Below, in pieces: positions 45,747 to 55,325 of a stretch of DNA of 64,000 nucleotides. The stretch is from DASWJZ01 sp963846475 (GTDB lineage Bacteria > Pseudomonadota > Alphaproteobacteria > Rhizobiales > Afifellaceae). Position 1 is the first letter of the stretch; each line of letters begins with the position of its first letter. The DNA lies in NCBI GenBank assembly GCA_963846475.1, contig CAWJVZ010000004.1, positions 3,968,001-4,032,000 of the forward strand, read 5' to 3'. Below the pieces are notes generated by a model. It ran no database searches. It was not told the DNA's origin and saw nothing but the letters and a program-made list of their open reading frames with translations. The translations under genes and the position numbers were made by a program.

Positions 45747-47075
45747 ATGTCTTACGGATTTCTGCGCGGTCTGCTGGTCGCCGTCGTTGTGCTCTGCTTC
45801 GGCGCGAGCGCTTTTGCCGAAGGATGGACGGTCGCGCGGGTGACCGGAACGGCCTGGCTGCTGCAGCAGGGAGCGGCGCCGGTCCAGGTGGCGGCGGGCA
45901 TGCAGGTGCCGCTCGGCGCCACGGTAGCGACGACCCCGCAGGGCCGCGCCATGCTGGTGCACGGGCGCGACACGATGATCGTCGGGCCCAGCACCAAGAT
46001 TGCCATACCCTACGAGCCCGACCGCGGCATGAAGACGACGGTGATCCAGCAAATCGGGCAGGTCGACCTGGCGGTGCAAAAGCGCGGGCGGCCGCACTTT
46101 TCTGTGCAGACGCCGTTTTTGGCCGCGGTGGTGAAGGGAACGGAATTCACCGTCACCGTGTCGGCCGATGGCGCCGGTGTGGGCGTGAAGGGCGGCCTGG
46201 TTTCGGTCGCCGATCTTAGGACGGGCGAGCGGGCGGAAGTCGGTTCCGGCCAGCGCGCCGCGGTCTCCCGGGCCCACAATGGCGGACTGCAGGTCTCCGG
46301 CGTCGGGATAGCGCCGCAGGTGCGGGCCGGCCGCCCGCAAAAGGCGACTGTCCCCTCGGTCCGCCAGGCCGCGACCCCGGACGATGCCGGAACGGTTGCC
46401 ACGCATGGCGCCGACGGCGAAACGGCTAAGGGCAGCAGCCATGACAGCGATCCGGCCGGCGGGACCGGCGGCGGCGAGGGCAGGGGCGCCGGCACCGGCG
46501 GCCATGACAGCGAGCCGGGCGACAATGGCAGCGGCAAGCCGGACGACAACAATGGCGGCGACAATGGCGGCGGCAAGCCGGACGACAACGGCGGCGGCGA
46601 CAATGGCGGCGGCAAGCCGGACGACAACGGCGGCGGCGACAATGGCGGCGGCAAGCCGGACGATAACGGCGGCGGCGACAATGGGGGCGGCAAGCCGGAC
46701 GATAACGGCGGCGGCGACAATGGCGGCGGCAAGCCGGACGACAACGGCGGCGGCGACAATGGCGGCGGCAAGCCGGACGACAACGGCGGCGGCGACAATG
46801 GCGGCGGCAAGCCGGACGATAACGGCGGCGGCGACAATGGGGGCGGCAAGCCGGACGATAACGGCGGCGGCGACAATGGCGGTAGCAAACCGGACGACAA
46901 CGGCGGTGGCGACAATGGCGGCGGCGGCGTGCCGGACGACAACGGCGGCGGCGATAATAACGGCGGCGGCAACGACAACAGCGGCACTGGCGGCGGCGAC
47001 GACAACAGCGGCGCCGGCGACGAGGGCAGCGGCGGCGATAGCGGCAAGGGCGGCAAGGGGCCGGGCAAGGATTAG
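45747..47075 (+). CDS. FecR-domain protein with a long DNGGGKPDDNGGG repeat tail
   Basis: A 442-residue exported protein. Signal peptide 1-25 (VVVLCFGASAFA-EG). The FecR domain (about 30-190) has VARVTGTAWLLQQGAAPVQV, VATTPQGRAMLVHGRDTMIVG and TPFLAAVVKGTEFTVTV, followed by GLVSVADLRTGERAEVGSGQ. From about residue 255 the chain is disordered, with ten 13-residue repeats and a Gly/Asp/Lys end. FecR domains here are thought to act in envelope sensing or peptidoglycan contact. It is immediately upstream of a CHASE2 sensor gene, a known pairing in proteobacteria. Confidence 0.85.
   Translation: MSYGFLRGLLVAVVVLCFGASAFAEGWTVARVTGTAWLLQQGAAPVQVAAGMQVPLGATVATTPQGRAMLVHGRDTMIVGPSTKIAIPYEPDRGMKTTVIQQIGQVDLAVQKRGRPHFSVQTPFLAAVVKGTEFTVTVSADGAGVGVKGGLVSVADLRTGERAEVGSGQRAAVSRAHNGGLQVSGVGIAPQVRAGRPQKATVPSVRQAATPDDAGTVATHGADGETAKGSSHDSDPAGGTGGGEGRGAGTGGHDSEPGDNGSGKPDDNNGGDNGGGKPDDNGGGDNGGGKPDDNGGGDNGGGKPDDNGGGDNGGGKPDDNGGGDNGGGKPDDNGGGDNGGGKPDDNGGGDNGGGKPDDNGGGDNGGGKPDDNGGGDNGGSKPDDNGGGDNGGGGVPDDNGGGDNNGGGNDNSGTGGGDDNSGAGDEGSGGDSGKGGKGPGKD
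46515..46930 (+). repeat. Tandem 39-bp repeats in the FecR gene, with 156-bp higher-order period
   Basis: Ten units encoding DNGGGKPDDNGGG (first and last slightly diverged). Synonymous markers (GACAAC or GATAAC, and GGCGGC or GGGGGC) recur with a 156-bp period, that is four units: for example GATAAC at 46662 and 46818. This suggests duplication of a four-unit block. Confidence 0.85.
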
Positions 47076-47104
47076 CCTCGGCCAGACGAGGAGCGCGGAC
47101 GCAC

Positions 47105-49885
47105 GTGCTTCGCCATCTCGCCGCAATCCTGGCGGTGGCGCTCCTGGCGCTCGCCGCCTATTCCGTCGGAGCGTTGCAGCCGCTTGACAGCCGGCTGACG
47201 GAACTCCGCTTCGGGCAGGTCGCGCGCCCGCCGACGGGCGACATCGTCCTCGTCGACATCGATGCCAAGAGCCTCGCCGCGATCGGCACCTGGCCGTGGC
47301 CGCGAAATGTGCATGCCGACATCATCGACGCGCTGACGCGCCTCGAAGCGGCGGAAATCGCCTTCGACATCGATTTCAGCACAACTTCAACGCCGGCCGC
47401 CGACCTCGCCCTGGAAGCGGCCCTTCGGCGTGCCAACGGCTCGGTCATCCTGGCGGTTTTCAACCAGGATTTCGACGGCGACGGCTCTTCGGGCGTTGTC
47501 CACCCCAACCAGCCACTGGCCCGTTTCGCCCAGCATGCCTGGACGGCGACGGTGAATGTCCGCGCCGATCGCGACGGCACCGTCCGCGGATTTCCCTATG
47601 GCGGCATTATCGACGGGGTCCCGACCGCCTCCATGCCGGCCATGCTCGGCGGCCATGTCGGCCCGCTCGACGGCGAGTTCTTGATCGACTTCGGCATCGA
47701 CGCCGCCGCGATCGACCGGATCTCGGCGATCGACCTCATCCGCGGCGACGTCGATCCCGCCCGAATCCAAGGCAGGAAGGTGCTGGTCGGCGCCGCCGCC
47801 GTCGAGCTCCACGATCTCTTCCAGGTGCCGCGCCACGGCATCGTCTCCGGTCCGCTGCTGCAGGCCCTCGGCGCCGAATCGATCCTGCAGGCGCGCACGC
47901 TGCAGAAATCCCCTCCGGCCCTGTCCCTGGCCGGTCTTGCGCTCCTTGCCCTCGGCGTCCTGGCTCTCCGGCGCGTGAAATGGACGATGTCGCTGGCACT
48001 GCTGGCGCTTGTGTCGGTGTCGTCTGAAGCCGCAGCCTTGCTGGTGCAGAGCGTTTGGCCCGTCCTTCTCGACACCTCGCTCTGGCATGCGGCGGCGCTC
48101 GGCTTCGCAGTCTCGGCGCTGTTCCGCGAGATCGGCTTCCGGCGCATCCTGCTTGCCATCTCCAGCACCGAGACGCGCAACACCCGAAAAATCCTGGCGC
48201 AGGTCGTCGCCGACAATCTTGCCGGCGTCGTGGTCGCCGACGAGGACGGCAGGATCCATGCGGCGAGCCGCTCCGCCGCCGAGCTGCTGCAGCCGGGCTC
48301 TTGTGACCTTGCGGGCCGCAGCTGCGCCGAGGCGCTGCCGCCGGTGCTTGCCCGGGCGCTTGCCGAGGCGATCCGCACCTTCAGGCTCGACCGGTGGGAC
48401 GACAAGGGGCCGCAGGAGCTCGTCTACGACTCCGCCGACGGCGAGCCGCGCATCCTGGAATTTGCCGTCAGGCCGTCGCGCCTCAGCGGCGGCATCAGCC
48501 GCGGCGGCAAGGTCCTCGCCGACCGTTTCATCGCCAGCCTGACCTTCGTCGACGTGACGGAGCGGCGCAAGGCCGAGGCCCGGCTCGCCTATCTCGCGCG
48601 CTTCGACACCCTCACCGGGCTCGCCAACCGCAACCAGTTTTGCGAGGTGCTGGCGGGCTTGCTGGAGCGCCGGCAGGCGGCCGAGGGCGGTGCGGTCTTG
48701 TTCTTCGATCTCGACCGCTTCAAGAACGTCAACGACACGCTCGGCCACAAATACGGCGACCTGCTGTTGCGCGCTGTCGCCGAACGCGTGCAGGCGCTGA
48801 TCGGGCCGGACGACCTCGCCTCGCGCTTCGGCGGCGACGAATACGCCGTCATCCGTGGCGGCGGCGCGGGCCGCGACAGCGCCATAAGCTTCGCCGGCGA
48901 GCTCATCCGCAGGATCGGCGAGCCCTACCAGATTGAAGGCCACCGCCTCATCATCGGCGTCAGCGTCGGGATCGCCTATATCCAGGACGACAATACGGAT
49001 CCGATGCAGGTGATGAAGAACGCCGATACGGCGCTCTACCGTGCCAAGGCGAGCGGCGGCAACTCATACCGAATCTACGCGACGGCGATGGACGCCCGGC
49101 TGAAGGCCCGCCAGGTCCTCGAGGTGGACCTCTGGGACGCCTTCGAGCGGAACCAGTTCGAGGTGCACTACCAGCCGCAGGTCGACCTGGCGAGCGAAGC
49201 TATCGTCGGCGTCGAGGCGCTGGTGCGCTGGCGCCACCCCACGCGCGGCTTCGTCTCGCCGGCTGAGTTCGTGCCGGTGGCCGAAGCGGTCGGGCTGATC
49301 GAGCCGCTCGGCGCCTTCGTGCTGAAGGAGGCCTGCGCCGCCGTGGCGCGCTGGCCGAAGCCGGTCAAAGTCGCGGTGAATGTCTCGCCGCTTCAGTTCA
49401 CCCGCGGCGACCTCGTCGCCACCGTCCGCTCGGCGCTGGCGGCCTCGGGGCTTCCCACCGCCCAGCTCGATTTGGAGATCACCGAATCGCTGTTCATCCA
49501 CGAGAACCGCGTCATCCGCGAGACGATGGATGCGCTCCGCGCCATGGGGATCTCCTTCTCCATCGACGATTTCGGCACCGGCTATTCATCGCTGAGCTAT
49601 ATCCGCAAGTTCCCGGTGCAGAAGCTGAAGATCGACCAGTCCTTCGTCGCCGGCCTGCCCTTCGACAAGGAATCGGTGGCCATCGTCGGCGCCGTCGCGG
49701 CGCTCGCCCAGAGCCTCGGCATCCGCGTCAATGCCGAGGGCGTCGAAACGCCGGAGCAGGCGGCCTTGCTCCGCCTCCTCGGCTGCGGCGAAGGCCAGGG
49801 CTACCTCTACGGCAGGCCCGTCCCGTCGGCCGACATCGTCCGCATGCTGGAAGAGGAAACGCCGGCCGAGCGGCTGACGGCTTGA
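47105..49885 (+). CDS. CHASE2-PAS-GGDEF-EAL cyclic-di-GMP signalling protein
   Basis: A 926-residue membrane sensor. It has an N-terminal membrane anchor, a periplasmic CHASE2 domain (about 25-265, with IVLVDIDAKSLAAIGTWPWPR and GRKVLVGAAA), then about three transmembrane segments (to about 350) and a PAS-like region (about 375-485). GGDEF is present with intact RFGGDEYAV (about 577), but the RxxD inhibitory site five residues before it is absent (PDDLAS). EAL is present with EALVRWRHP, ITESLF, DDFGTGYSSL, KIDQSFV and AEGVET, so phosphodiesterase residues are intact. GTG start. The input signal is unknown; the FecR partner lies upstream. Confidence 0.9.
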   Translation: MLRHLAAILAVALLALAAYSVGALQPLDSRLTELRFGQVARPPTGDIVLVDIDAKSLAAIGTWPWPRNVHADIIDALTRLEAAEIAFDIDFSTTSTPAADLALEAALRRANGSVILAVFNQDFDGDGSSGVVHPNQPLARFAQHAWTATVNVRADRDGTVRGFPYGGIIDGVPTASMPAMLGGHVGPLDGEFLIDFGIDAAAIDRISAIDLIRGDVDPARIQGRKVLVGAAAVELHDLFQVPRHGIVSGPLLQALGAESILQARTLQKSPPALSLAGLALLALGVLALRRVKWTMSLALLALVSVSSEAAALLVQSVWPVLLDTSLWHAAALGFAVSALFREIGFRRILLAISSTETRNTRKILAQVVADNLAGVVVADEDGRIHAASRSAAELLQPGSCDLAGRSCAEALPPVLARALAEAIRTFRLDRWDDKGPQELVYDSADGEPRILEFAVRPSRLSGGISRGGKVLADRFIASLTFVDVTERRKAEARLAYLARFDTLTGLANRNQFCEVLAGLLERRQAAEGGAVLFFDLDRFKNVNDTLGHKYGDLLLRAVAERVQALIGPDDLASRFGGDEYAVIRGGGAGRDSAISFAGELIRRIGEPYQIEGHRLIIGVSVGIAYIQDDNTDPMQVMKNADTALYRAKASGGNSYRIYATAMDARLKARQVLEVDLWDAFERNQFEVHYQPQVDLASEAIVGVEALVRWRHPTRGFVSPAEFVPVAEAVGLIEPLGAFVLKEACAAVARWPKPVKVAVNVSPLQFTRGDLVATVRSALAASGLPTAQLDLEITESLFIHENRVIRETMDALRAMGISFSIDDFGTGYSSLSYIRKFPVQKLKIDQSFVAGLPFDKESVAIVGAVAALAQSLGIRVNAEGVETPEQAALLRLLGCGEGQGYLYGRPVPSADIVRMLEEETPAERLTA

Positions 49886-49967
49886 GGCGCGGGCACGCTT
49901 CCGAAACTTTTGCGCATCATGCTTTTCGCCCCGGCCGTTGCGGCCGGACGATCCGACAAGACGGAAC

Positions 49968-51020
49968 ATGGCCGACCTTCGCAAGACTGTTTTCAAGGCT
50001 GGCGTGGCTCTTCTCCACGCGACGCAGCTGTTCCGCCTGGCGCCGCTCATCGCCCGGCCGCGCGGCATCGTCTTCATGCTGCATCGGGTGCGGCCGAAAA
50101 TTGCTGCGGATTTCGCGCCCAACAACCACCTCGAAGTATCGCCCGCTTTCCTCGACCAGGCCATCAACGGCGTCGTCCGCGCCGGTTTCGACCTTGTCGA
50201 TCTCGACGAGGCGGCGCGGCGCATCGGCACCGGCGGTGGCCGGCCCTTTGCGGCGTTCACGCTCGACGACGGCTATCGCGACAACGCCGCTCATGCCGCC
50301 CCGATATTCCGCCGCCACAACTGTCCCTACACGATCTTCGTCCCTTCGGATTTTCCGGCGGGGAAGGGCGAGCTGTGGTGGCTCGTGCTCGAACAGGCGA
50401 TCGCCGCGGCCGACCGCATCTCGATGGAAATCGGCGGCGAGCATTTCGACCTCGCCTGCCGGACTGCCGGCGAAAAAGACCAGGCCTTCAAGATCCTCTA
50501 CGTGCCGCTGCGCCGGGTCGGCGAAGCCGAGCAGCGCCGCGCAATACGGCAGCTTGCAGCCACGGCCGGCATAGACATGGCGGCGCTCTGCCGCGACAAC
50601 ATGATGGATTGGGCGGAGCTTCGCGACCTTGCCGCCGATCCGCTCTGCACCATCGGCGCGCACGGCATCGCGCATTATGCGTCGGCCAAGCTTCCGCCCG
50701 GCGACGCACTTGCGGAGCTACGAATCGGCACGGACAGGCTCGCCGATGCGCTGGGACGCCGGCCAAAGCATTTCGCCTATCCCTATGGCGATCCCGGCTC
50801 GGCCGGCCCGCGCGATTTCGCCCTTGCCCGCCAGGCCGGTTTCCTGACGGCCGTAACCACCCGGCCCGGCATCCTCTATGACGGCCATGCGGAGCATCTG
50901 ACCGCGTTGCCGCGGGTGTCGCTCACCGAAGCCTACCCCGTGCGGCGCTACGCCGACGTCTTCCTCTCCGGCGCCCCGTTCCTCCTCTACAACCGCGGGC
51001 AGATCCTCGACGTCGCCTGA
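49968..51020 (+). CDS. Polysaccharide deacetylase family protein
   Basis: A 350-residue NodB-fold protein. FTLDDGYRDNAAHAAPIF contains the paired catalytic/metal Asp residues, and IGAHGIAHYA the metal His pair. FAYPYGDPGSAGPRDF is the later catalytic region. An additional helical insertion (about 130-215) is present. It lacks a signal peptide, so it probably acts on a cytoplasmic or membrane-linked sugar in envelope polysaccharide synthesis. The start at MADLRKTVFKAG (49968) follows typical homologues. It stands alone. Confidence 0.85.
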   Translation: MADLRKTVFKAGVALLHATQLFRLAPLIARPRGIVFMLHRVRPKIAADFAPNNHLEVSPAFLDQAINGVVRAGFDLVDLDEAARRIGTGGGRPFAAFTLDDGYRDNAAHAAPIFRRHNCPYTIFVPSDFPAGKGELWWLVLEQAIAAADRISMEIGGEHFDLACRTAGEKDQAFKILYVPLRRVGEAEQRRAIRQLAATAGIDMAALCRDNMMDWAELRDLAADPLCTIGAHGIAHYASAKLPPGDALAELRIGTDRLADALGRRPKHFAYPYGDPGSAGPRDFALARQAGFLTAVTTRPGILYDGHAEHLTALPRVSLTEAYPVRRYADVFLSGAPFLLYNRGQILDVA

Positions 51021-51051
51021 GCACAATCGCGTGATTACAGGAAATAAGTCC

Positions 51052-51341
51052 TAGACACCTCTCCCGCTTTGTGCTAGCTCCCCAAATACCGCTGCTCGAC
51101 GAGGGACCGGGATGCCATGGACCGGAGCTTTCTGGGAGCAGTGGGCGGCGCCGCCACGGAGCCTCGGTCAGGAGCCGGGACGGCGTTCCTCAGAAGGGCC
51201 CCCCTCGGGAGCAATCCCGGTGCCGGATGTTGCACGGCTAGAGTTCCTGCTTCGGGCGCAAGCACGGGGCAGGACGGGAAGACGATAGGGCGAGTTGGGG
51301 AACGTATACCGCCGCGCGGGGCGCCTGGAGGCGCCACTTTT
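51052..51341 (+). other. Non-coding stretch with promoter-like start and hairpin terminator, possible RNA gene
   Basis: The 470 bases between 51021 and 51490 contain no recognisable protein. TAGACA (51052) with TAGCTC 17 bases later resembles a promoter, and GGCGCC-TGGA-GGCGCC followed by ACTTTTAAATTT (51320-51347) resembles a terminator. The sequence between is rich in complementary GC blocks. A 58-codon frame starting MPWTGAFWEQWA exists but looks non-native. RNA gene is a guess. Confidence 0.3.
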
Positions 51342-51490
51342 AAATTTGCGAGGCGTTCTTCAGGCGCTCCGCTCCCTCGAACGAGGGAATTTTCGGGCCG
51401 GCGGCACCGGCCAAGCTCTTTGATAACCTCGGGCCGGCCAGGCCGCGGGACGATTAATCGCGCCTGCCTTTTGGCTTCCGCGACGCCGAT

Positions 51491-52211
51491 TCAGGCCGCG
51501 AGCGCCATCGCCCAGGCGGCGAGCCGATCGAGCATGTCTGCCCGGACTTCCGCGTCGTTCCGTCCCGAGCTCGCCGGCACGTGGAAGGAATGATCGGCGC
51601 CCTCGATGAGCTGGAGCGTGGCGCGCTCCCCGAGTTGGGCACAGAGCGGCCGCAGATGCGCCAGATCCGCCAGAGCGTCGCGCGTCCCCTGCAGGAACAG
51701 CATGGGGATCCGCACGTCGAAGAGGTGTCTTGCGCGCTCGCGCGAGGGGCGGCCCGCCGGATGCAGCGGAAAGGCCAGAAAAATCAGGCCGCGCACGCCG
51801 GGGAGCGGCGACGCCGGCCTGCGCCTGCGAAGTCATCCGGCCGCCGAAGGAGCGGCCTCCGGCGAACATCGCCAGCCCGGGAGCCAGCCGCGCCGCCTCG
51901 GCTATCGCGGCGCGCACCGTTGCATGACAGAGCGCCGGCGGGTCGGGCCGCTTGGAACCCTGCTCCATATAGGGGAACTGGTAGCGGAACGTCGCGATGC
52001 CCCGCTCGGCCAGGCCGGCGGCGACCTCTTCCATGGCGCGGTGCCGCATCCCGGCGCCCGCCCCGTGCGCCAGCACATAGAGGATGTGCGCCCGCTCCGG
52101 CGCCACGAGCAGGCCGGACACAAGCTGCCCGCCGCCGACCTCGAACTGCCTTGCCGCCGCGTCGGGCATCCGCTCCCACCCCAAAAACGCCCATCGCGGC
52201 GCGCCGTCCAA
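51491..52211 (-). CDS. Alpha/beta hydrolase (KANL3/Tex30-like); frameshifted as sequenced
   Basis: 239 residues after removing one extra base at about 51,816. ILYVLAHGAGAGMRHRAMEE is the oxyanion region, FRYQFPYMEQGSKRPD follows, and FAGGRSFGGRMTSQAQA contains the nucleophile Ser (GRSFGG). After the shift come LPGVRGLIFLAFPLHPAG, FLQGTRDALADL (acid) and IEGADHSFHVP (His). All triad positions are present. Another start (52169) is possible. The physiological substrate is unknown. It is divergent from the Ku gene. Confidence 0.8.
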
Positions 52212-52267
52212 GACTCGTTAAGCACGTTCGGCTATATTCCGTCGTGCCTGGTCATGGAGTATCTCGT

Positions 52268-53166
52268 ATGGCGCCACGCGCAAGTTGGAAGGGTTTCCTT
52301 CGCATCAGCCTCGTCACCTGCCCGATCGCCCTCTATCCGGCGACCTCGTCGAGCGAGCGCATCAGCTTCAACCGCATCAACAAGGCGACCGGCCAGCGCG
52401 TGCGCCAGCTGAACGTCGACGGCAAGAGCGGCCAGAAGGTGGAGGCGGACGAGATCGTCAAGGGTTTTGAGGTCGACAAGGGCCGCTACGTCCTCATCGA
52501 GGACGAGGAGATCGAGGCCATCCAGATCGAGGCGACGAAGATCATCAACGTGACGCAGTTCGTCGACCAGGCGGAGGTGGATCCGTTCTATATCGACACG
52601 CCCTATTACATGGCCCCGGAAGGCACGATTCCGGAGGAGACCTACCGCGTCGTCCGGGCCGCAATGGAGGAGACCGGCACGGCCGGCATCGGCACCATCG
52701 TGCTCGCCAACCGCGAGCGGCCGGTGCTGATCAGCGCCGAAGGGCAAGGGCCTCGGCATGACGACGCTGAAGACCGCCCGCGAGGTGCGCAGCTCCGAGG
52801 CCTATTTCGAGAATGTCGGCGACGCCGCCTTCGACCCGGAGCTTCTCGACATGGCGAAGCTCCTTATCCAGGCGCGCAGGAAGCCGTTCCAGCCGGCGGA
52901 ATTCGTCGACCGCTACGAGGAGGCGCTGCGCAACCTCGTTCAGTCGAAGATGAAGGGCGAGACGCCCGTTTACGCTCCCGTGCAGTCGCGCCGCCGCGGT
53001 GATCGACCTGATGGCCGCGCTGAAGCAGAGCCTGGAGAAGGACGGCGGCACCCGCAAGCCCGCCGCACGCGGCAAGCGCGAGGCCGCGCCGGCCGCGGCG
53101 GCCCCTGCGAAACCGGCTGCAAAACCGGCCGCAAAAGCCGCCGGCGGCAGGCGGAAAGCCTCCTGA
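52268..53166 (+). pseudogene. ku: Ku-type DNA end-binding protein; two frameshifts as sequenced
   Basis: 298 residues after removal of two extra bases (about 52,742 and 52,990); total length is 2 modulo 3, as expected. Non-homologous end-joining Ku: ASWKGFLRISLVTCPIALY is the classic start, then FNRINKATGQRVR, VEADEIVKGFEVDKGRYVLI, TQFVDQAEVDPFYIDTPYYM and KGLGMTTLKTAREVRSSEAYF. A Lys/Ala-rich C-terminal tail follows, which in bacterial Ku binds DNA. Its usual partner LigD is not in the window. If the shifts are sequence errors, the gene is functional. Confidence 0.85.
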
Positions 53167-53173
53167 CGGCTGA

Positions 53174-54249
53174 ATGCGCGTCTTCGCCTGCGGCAGGCTG
53201 ACGCTCTATCCCCGGCGGAGCTGGGAACGTTTTCTGGGCCGCGCCGGCGGCACGGCTCGTCAGGCGCGCGCAGGACGCCGACCTCGTCGTCATCGGCGGC
53301 GGCGCCGCGGCCTGGCCGAAGGAGAAGCTCGATGCGGCGCTCGACAGGGCCGACCACCTTGGCCTGGCGGTGCTCGGCGAGCGCCCGGCGCTCCGCCGCC
53401 TCAACGTGCTCCCGCCGCTGGCCGACGAGGCGCGGCCCTACGGCCTCGACGAGCTGGCGCGCCGCTCCGGCCTCCCCGCTGCGGCGCTCCGGCTCCTCGT
53501 CCTCTTCGACGTGATCGAGGGCGAGGACGGCGCTTTCGGCTTCCGCGCCATGAAGGCGGCGAAGGCCGCCGCGCAGCTCCTCGAAAAAGTGCCGCTCGGC
53601 GATCTCGTCGCCGCCTGCCACCGGGTGCGGAGCGCCTTCGACATCGCCGAGCCGCTGAGCGAGCTGCAGCTCACCTCCTCGGACGGGCGCGTCGTGCTCT
53701 CCGCCGGCGGCCGCGTCGCCGAGCTCGACGGCCAGCTCCGCCTCGAGCTCTCACCTGCCGCGCCCCGACATCGACGCGCTCCTGGCCGGCGCCGAGGAGG
53801 CGCGGGCGGCCGGCGAGGCGGAGCGCGCGGAGCGGACGCTCCGCCAGGCGCTCGCCGCCGCCCCCAAGGACGCCGACGCCTTCTTCGAGCTCGGCAGCCT
53901 GCTGTGCGAGCGCGGCGAGTTCACCGAGGGCATGGCGCTGCTCCGCAAGGCGACGCGGCAGCACCCCGGCTTCGCCGACGCCTGGTACAATCTCGGCCAT
54001 GCTCTTGAGCGCCAGGGCCGCCTCGCCGAGGCGAAGGATTCCTACGAGCGCGCCGGCGCCGCCGACCTGACCTACGCCGACCCGCTCTACAACCTCGGCA
54101 TGCTCTCTCTGGAGGACGGCGATTTTCATGCCGCCATCGCTCTCCTGGAGCGCTACCTCGCCCTCGACCCGCAAAGTGAATGGTCCGGCAAGGCCCGCAA
54201 AGCCGTGACGCTCGCCCGCCTCACCCTGATGCAATCCGCCGCCGGCTAG
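53174..54249 (+). pseudogene. TPR protein with HTH-like middle region; two frameshifts as sequenced
   Basis: 357 residues after removing two extra bases (about 53,238 and 53,755). The N-terminal part (LTLYPRRSWERFWAAPAARL, LVVIGGGAAAWPKEKLDAAL) matches proteins found beside ku in Hyphomicrobiales (from memory). A middle segment (ARPYGLDELARRSGLPAAAL...FGFRAMKAAKAAAQLL) resembles a MerR-type helix-turn-helix. The C-terminal 150 residues are tetratricopeptide repeats (DAFFELGSLLCERGEFTEGM, ADAWYNLGHALERQGRLAEA, DPLYNLGMLSLEDGDFHAAI). Role unknown; linkage to Ku suggests DNA repair regulation (inference). Confidence 0.72.
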
Positions 54250-54342
54250 GCTTCTCCTCGGCCGGAACGAGCGAGAGGGGGCAAGAGGCGGGGAAAGGCC
54301 AAGGGGAAAAGGCGCTCGACCACCAACGCTGCCGGCGAAGAA

Positions 54343-54417
54343 TGGTGGGCGGTACTGGGATTGAACCAGTGACCCCACGCGTGTGAAGCGTGTGCTCTCC
54401 CGCTGAGCTAACCGCCC
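54343..54417 (-). tRNA. tRNA-Val (CAC)
   Basis: A 75-base tRNA with encoded CCA. On the minus strand: acceptor GGGCGGT/ACCGCCC, D-arm AGCTCAGCGGGAGAGC, anticodon stem CACGC/GCGTG with loop TTCACAC (anticodon CAC), and T-arm ACTGGTTCAATCCCAGT. All stems pair fully. Confidence 0.97.
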
Positions 54418-54502
54418 GTGCCGCCGGCCGGCTGGTCTATAGGTGTGCGGTGGCGTGAAATCAAGAGACGCGGCCGAGGTGAGACTGCCGGGCATGGTCC
54501 GC

Positions 54503-55211
54503 CTACACAGCGCGGCGACGCTCATCGTCGCGCCGCGACTGCGCCGAAAGCTTCGTGCCACGGTCGGAGCGAGCTCGTCGAAGCTGTCGATCAGGAGGTC
54601 GGGGCCGAGCTCCGCCATCGGCACCGGCGTATAGCCGAAGGTGACGCCGATCGAACGGCACGCCGGCGCTGCGCGCGGTGTCGAGATCGGTGCGCGAATC
54701 GCCGACCATCAGCGCCGCCTCGGGCGTGCCGCGCGCCGCGGCGATGGTGTCGAGGAGATGCGCCGGATCGGGCTTGCGGGTCGCAAAGGTGTCGCCGCCG
54801 CAGATCGCGGCGAAGCGGTCCTCGATGCCGAGCTCCGCCAGCAGTAGGCGCGACAGGCCTTCCAGCTTGTTGGTGCAGACGGCAAAGATCCAGCCGGCCG
54901 CCGCGAAGCGGTCGAGCAGAGCGATCACGCCGGGATAGAGGCGGCGTCTCGACGCAGATATTCGCTTCGTAGTGGTCGAGGAAATCGCGGTGCATCGCGT
55001 CGAGCGTCGCGCTCGTCGACCTCCACGCGCTGCCGGTGCAGCGCGTATTCGATGAGATGGCGCGCGCCGTGGCCGATGCCGTCGCGGAGGCTGCGGTCGG
55101 CGAGCGGCCGAAAGCCGTGGCGCGGCAGGACGCGTCGAGCGTCGCGAGGAGGTCCGGCGCGCTGTCGACCAGCGTGCCGTCGAGATCGAAGACGAGGAGG
55201 GGAGAAGCCAT
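54503..55211 (-). pseudogene. gph: Phosphoglycolate phosphatase (HAD family); several frameshifts as sequenced
   Basis: Pieces in different frames give MASPLLVFDLDGTLVDSAPDLL (HAD motif I), MHRDFLDHYEANI, FAVCTNKLEGLSRLLLAELG (motif II region), FAAICGGDTFATRKPDPAHLL (motif III Lys) and EAALMVGDSRTDLDTARSAG (motif IV), then FGYTPVPMAELGPDLLIDSF. The order and spacing are those of a complete Gph, which removes 2-phosphoglycolate. Several small shifts interrupt it. The gene lies beside rpiA, divergently oriented, within the frameshift-dense tract. Confidence 0.8.
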
Positions 55212-55325
55212 CGGTCGGCGACTATCGCGTCTGCCTCGTCTTGGCAAGCGCGGCGGCGCCCTCTTGGTCGCCCTGCAGGCGCATGCTAAGGCGCGGGCCG
55301 GGATCGGGAGCGCGAGCCGGAAGGC

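Noticed and set aside
46515..46930. Regular 39-bp repeats considered as a CRISPR array
   Set aside because: Units are contiguous without unique spacers, lie in frame inside the FecR gene and encode DNGGGKPDDNGGG.
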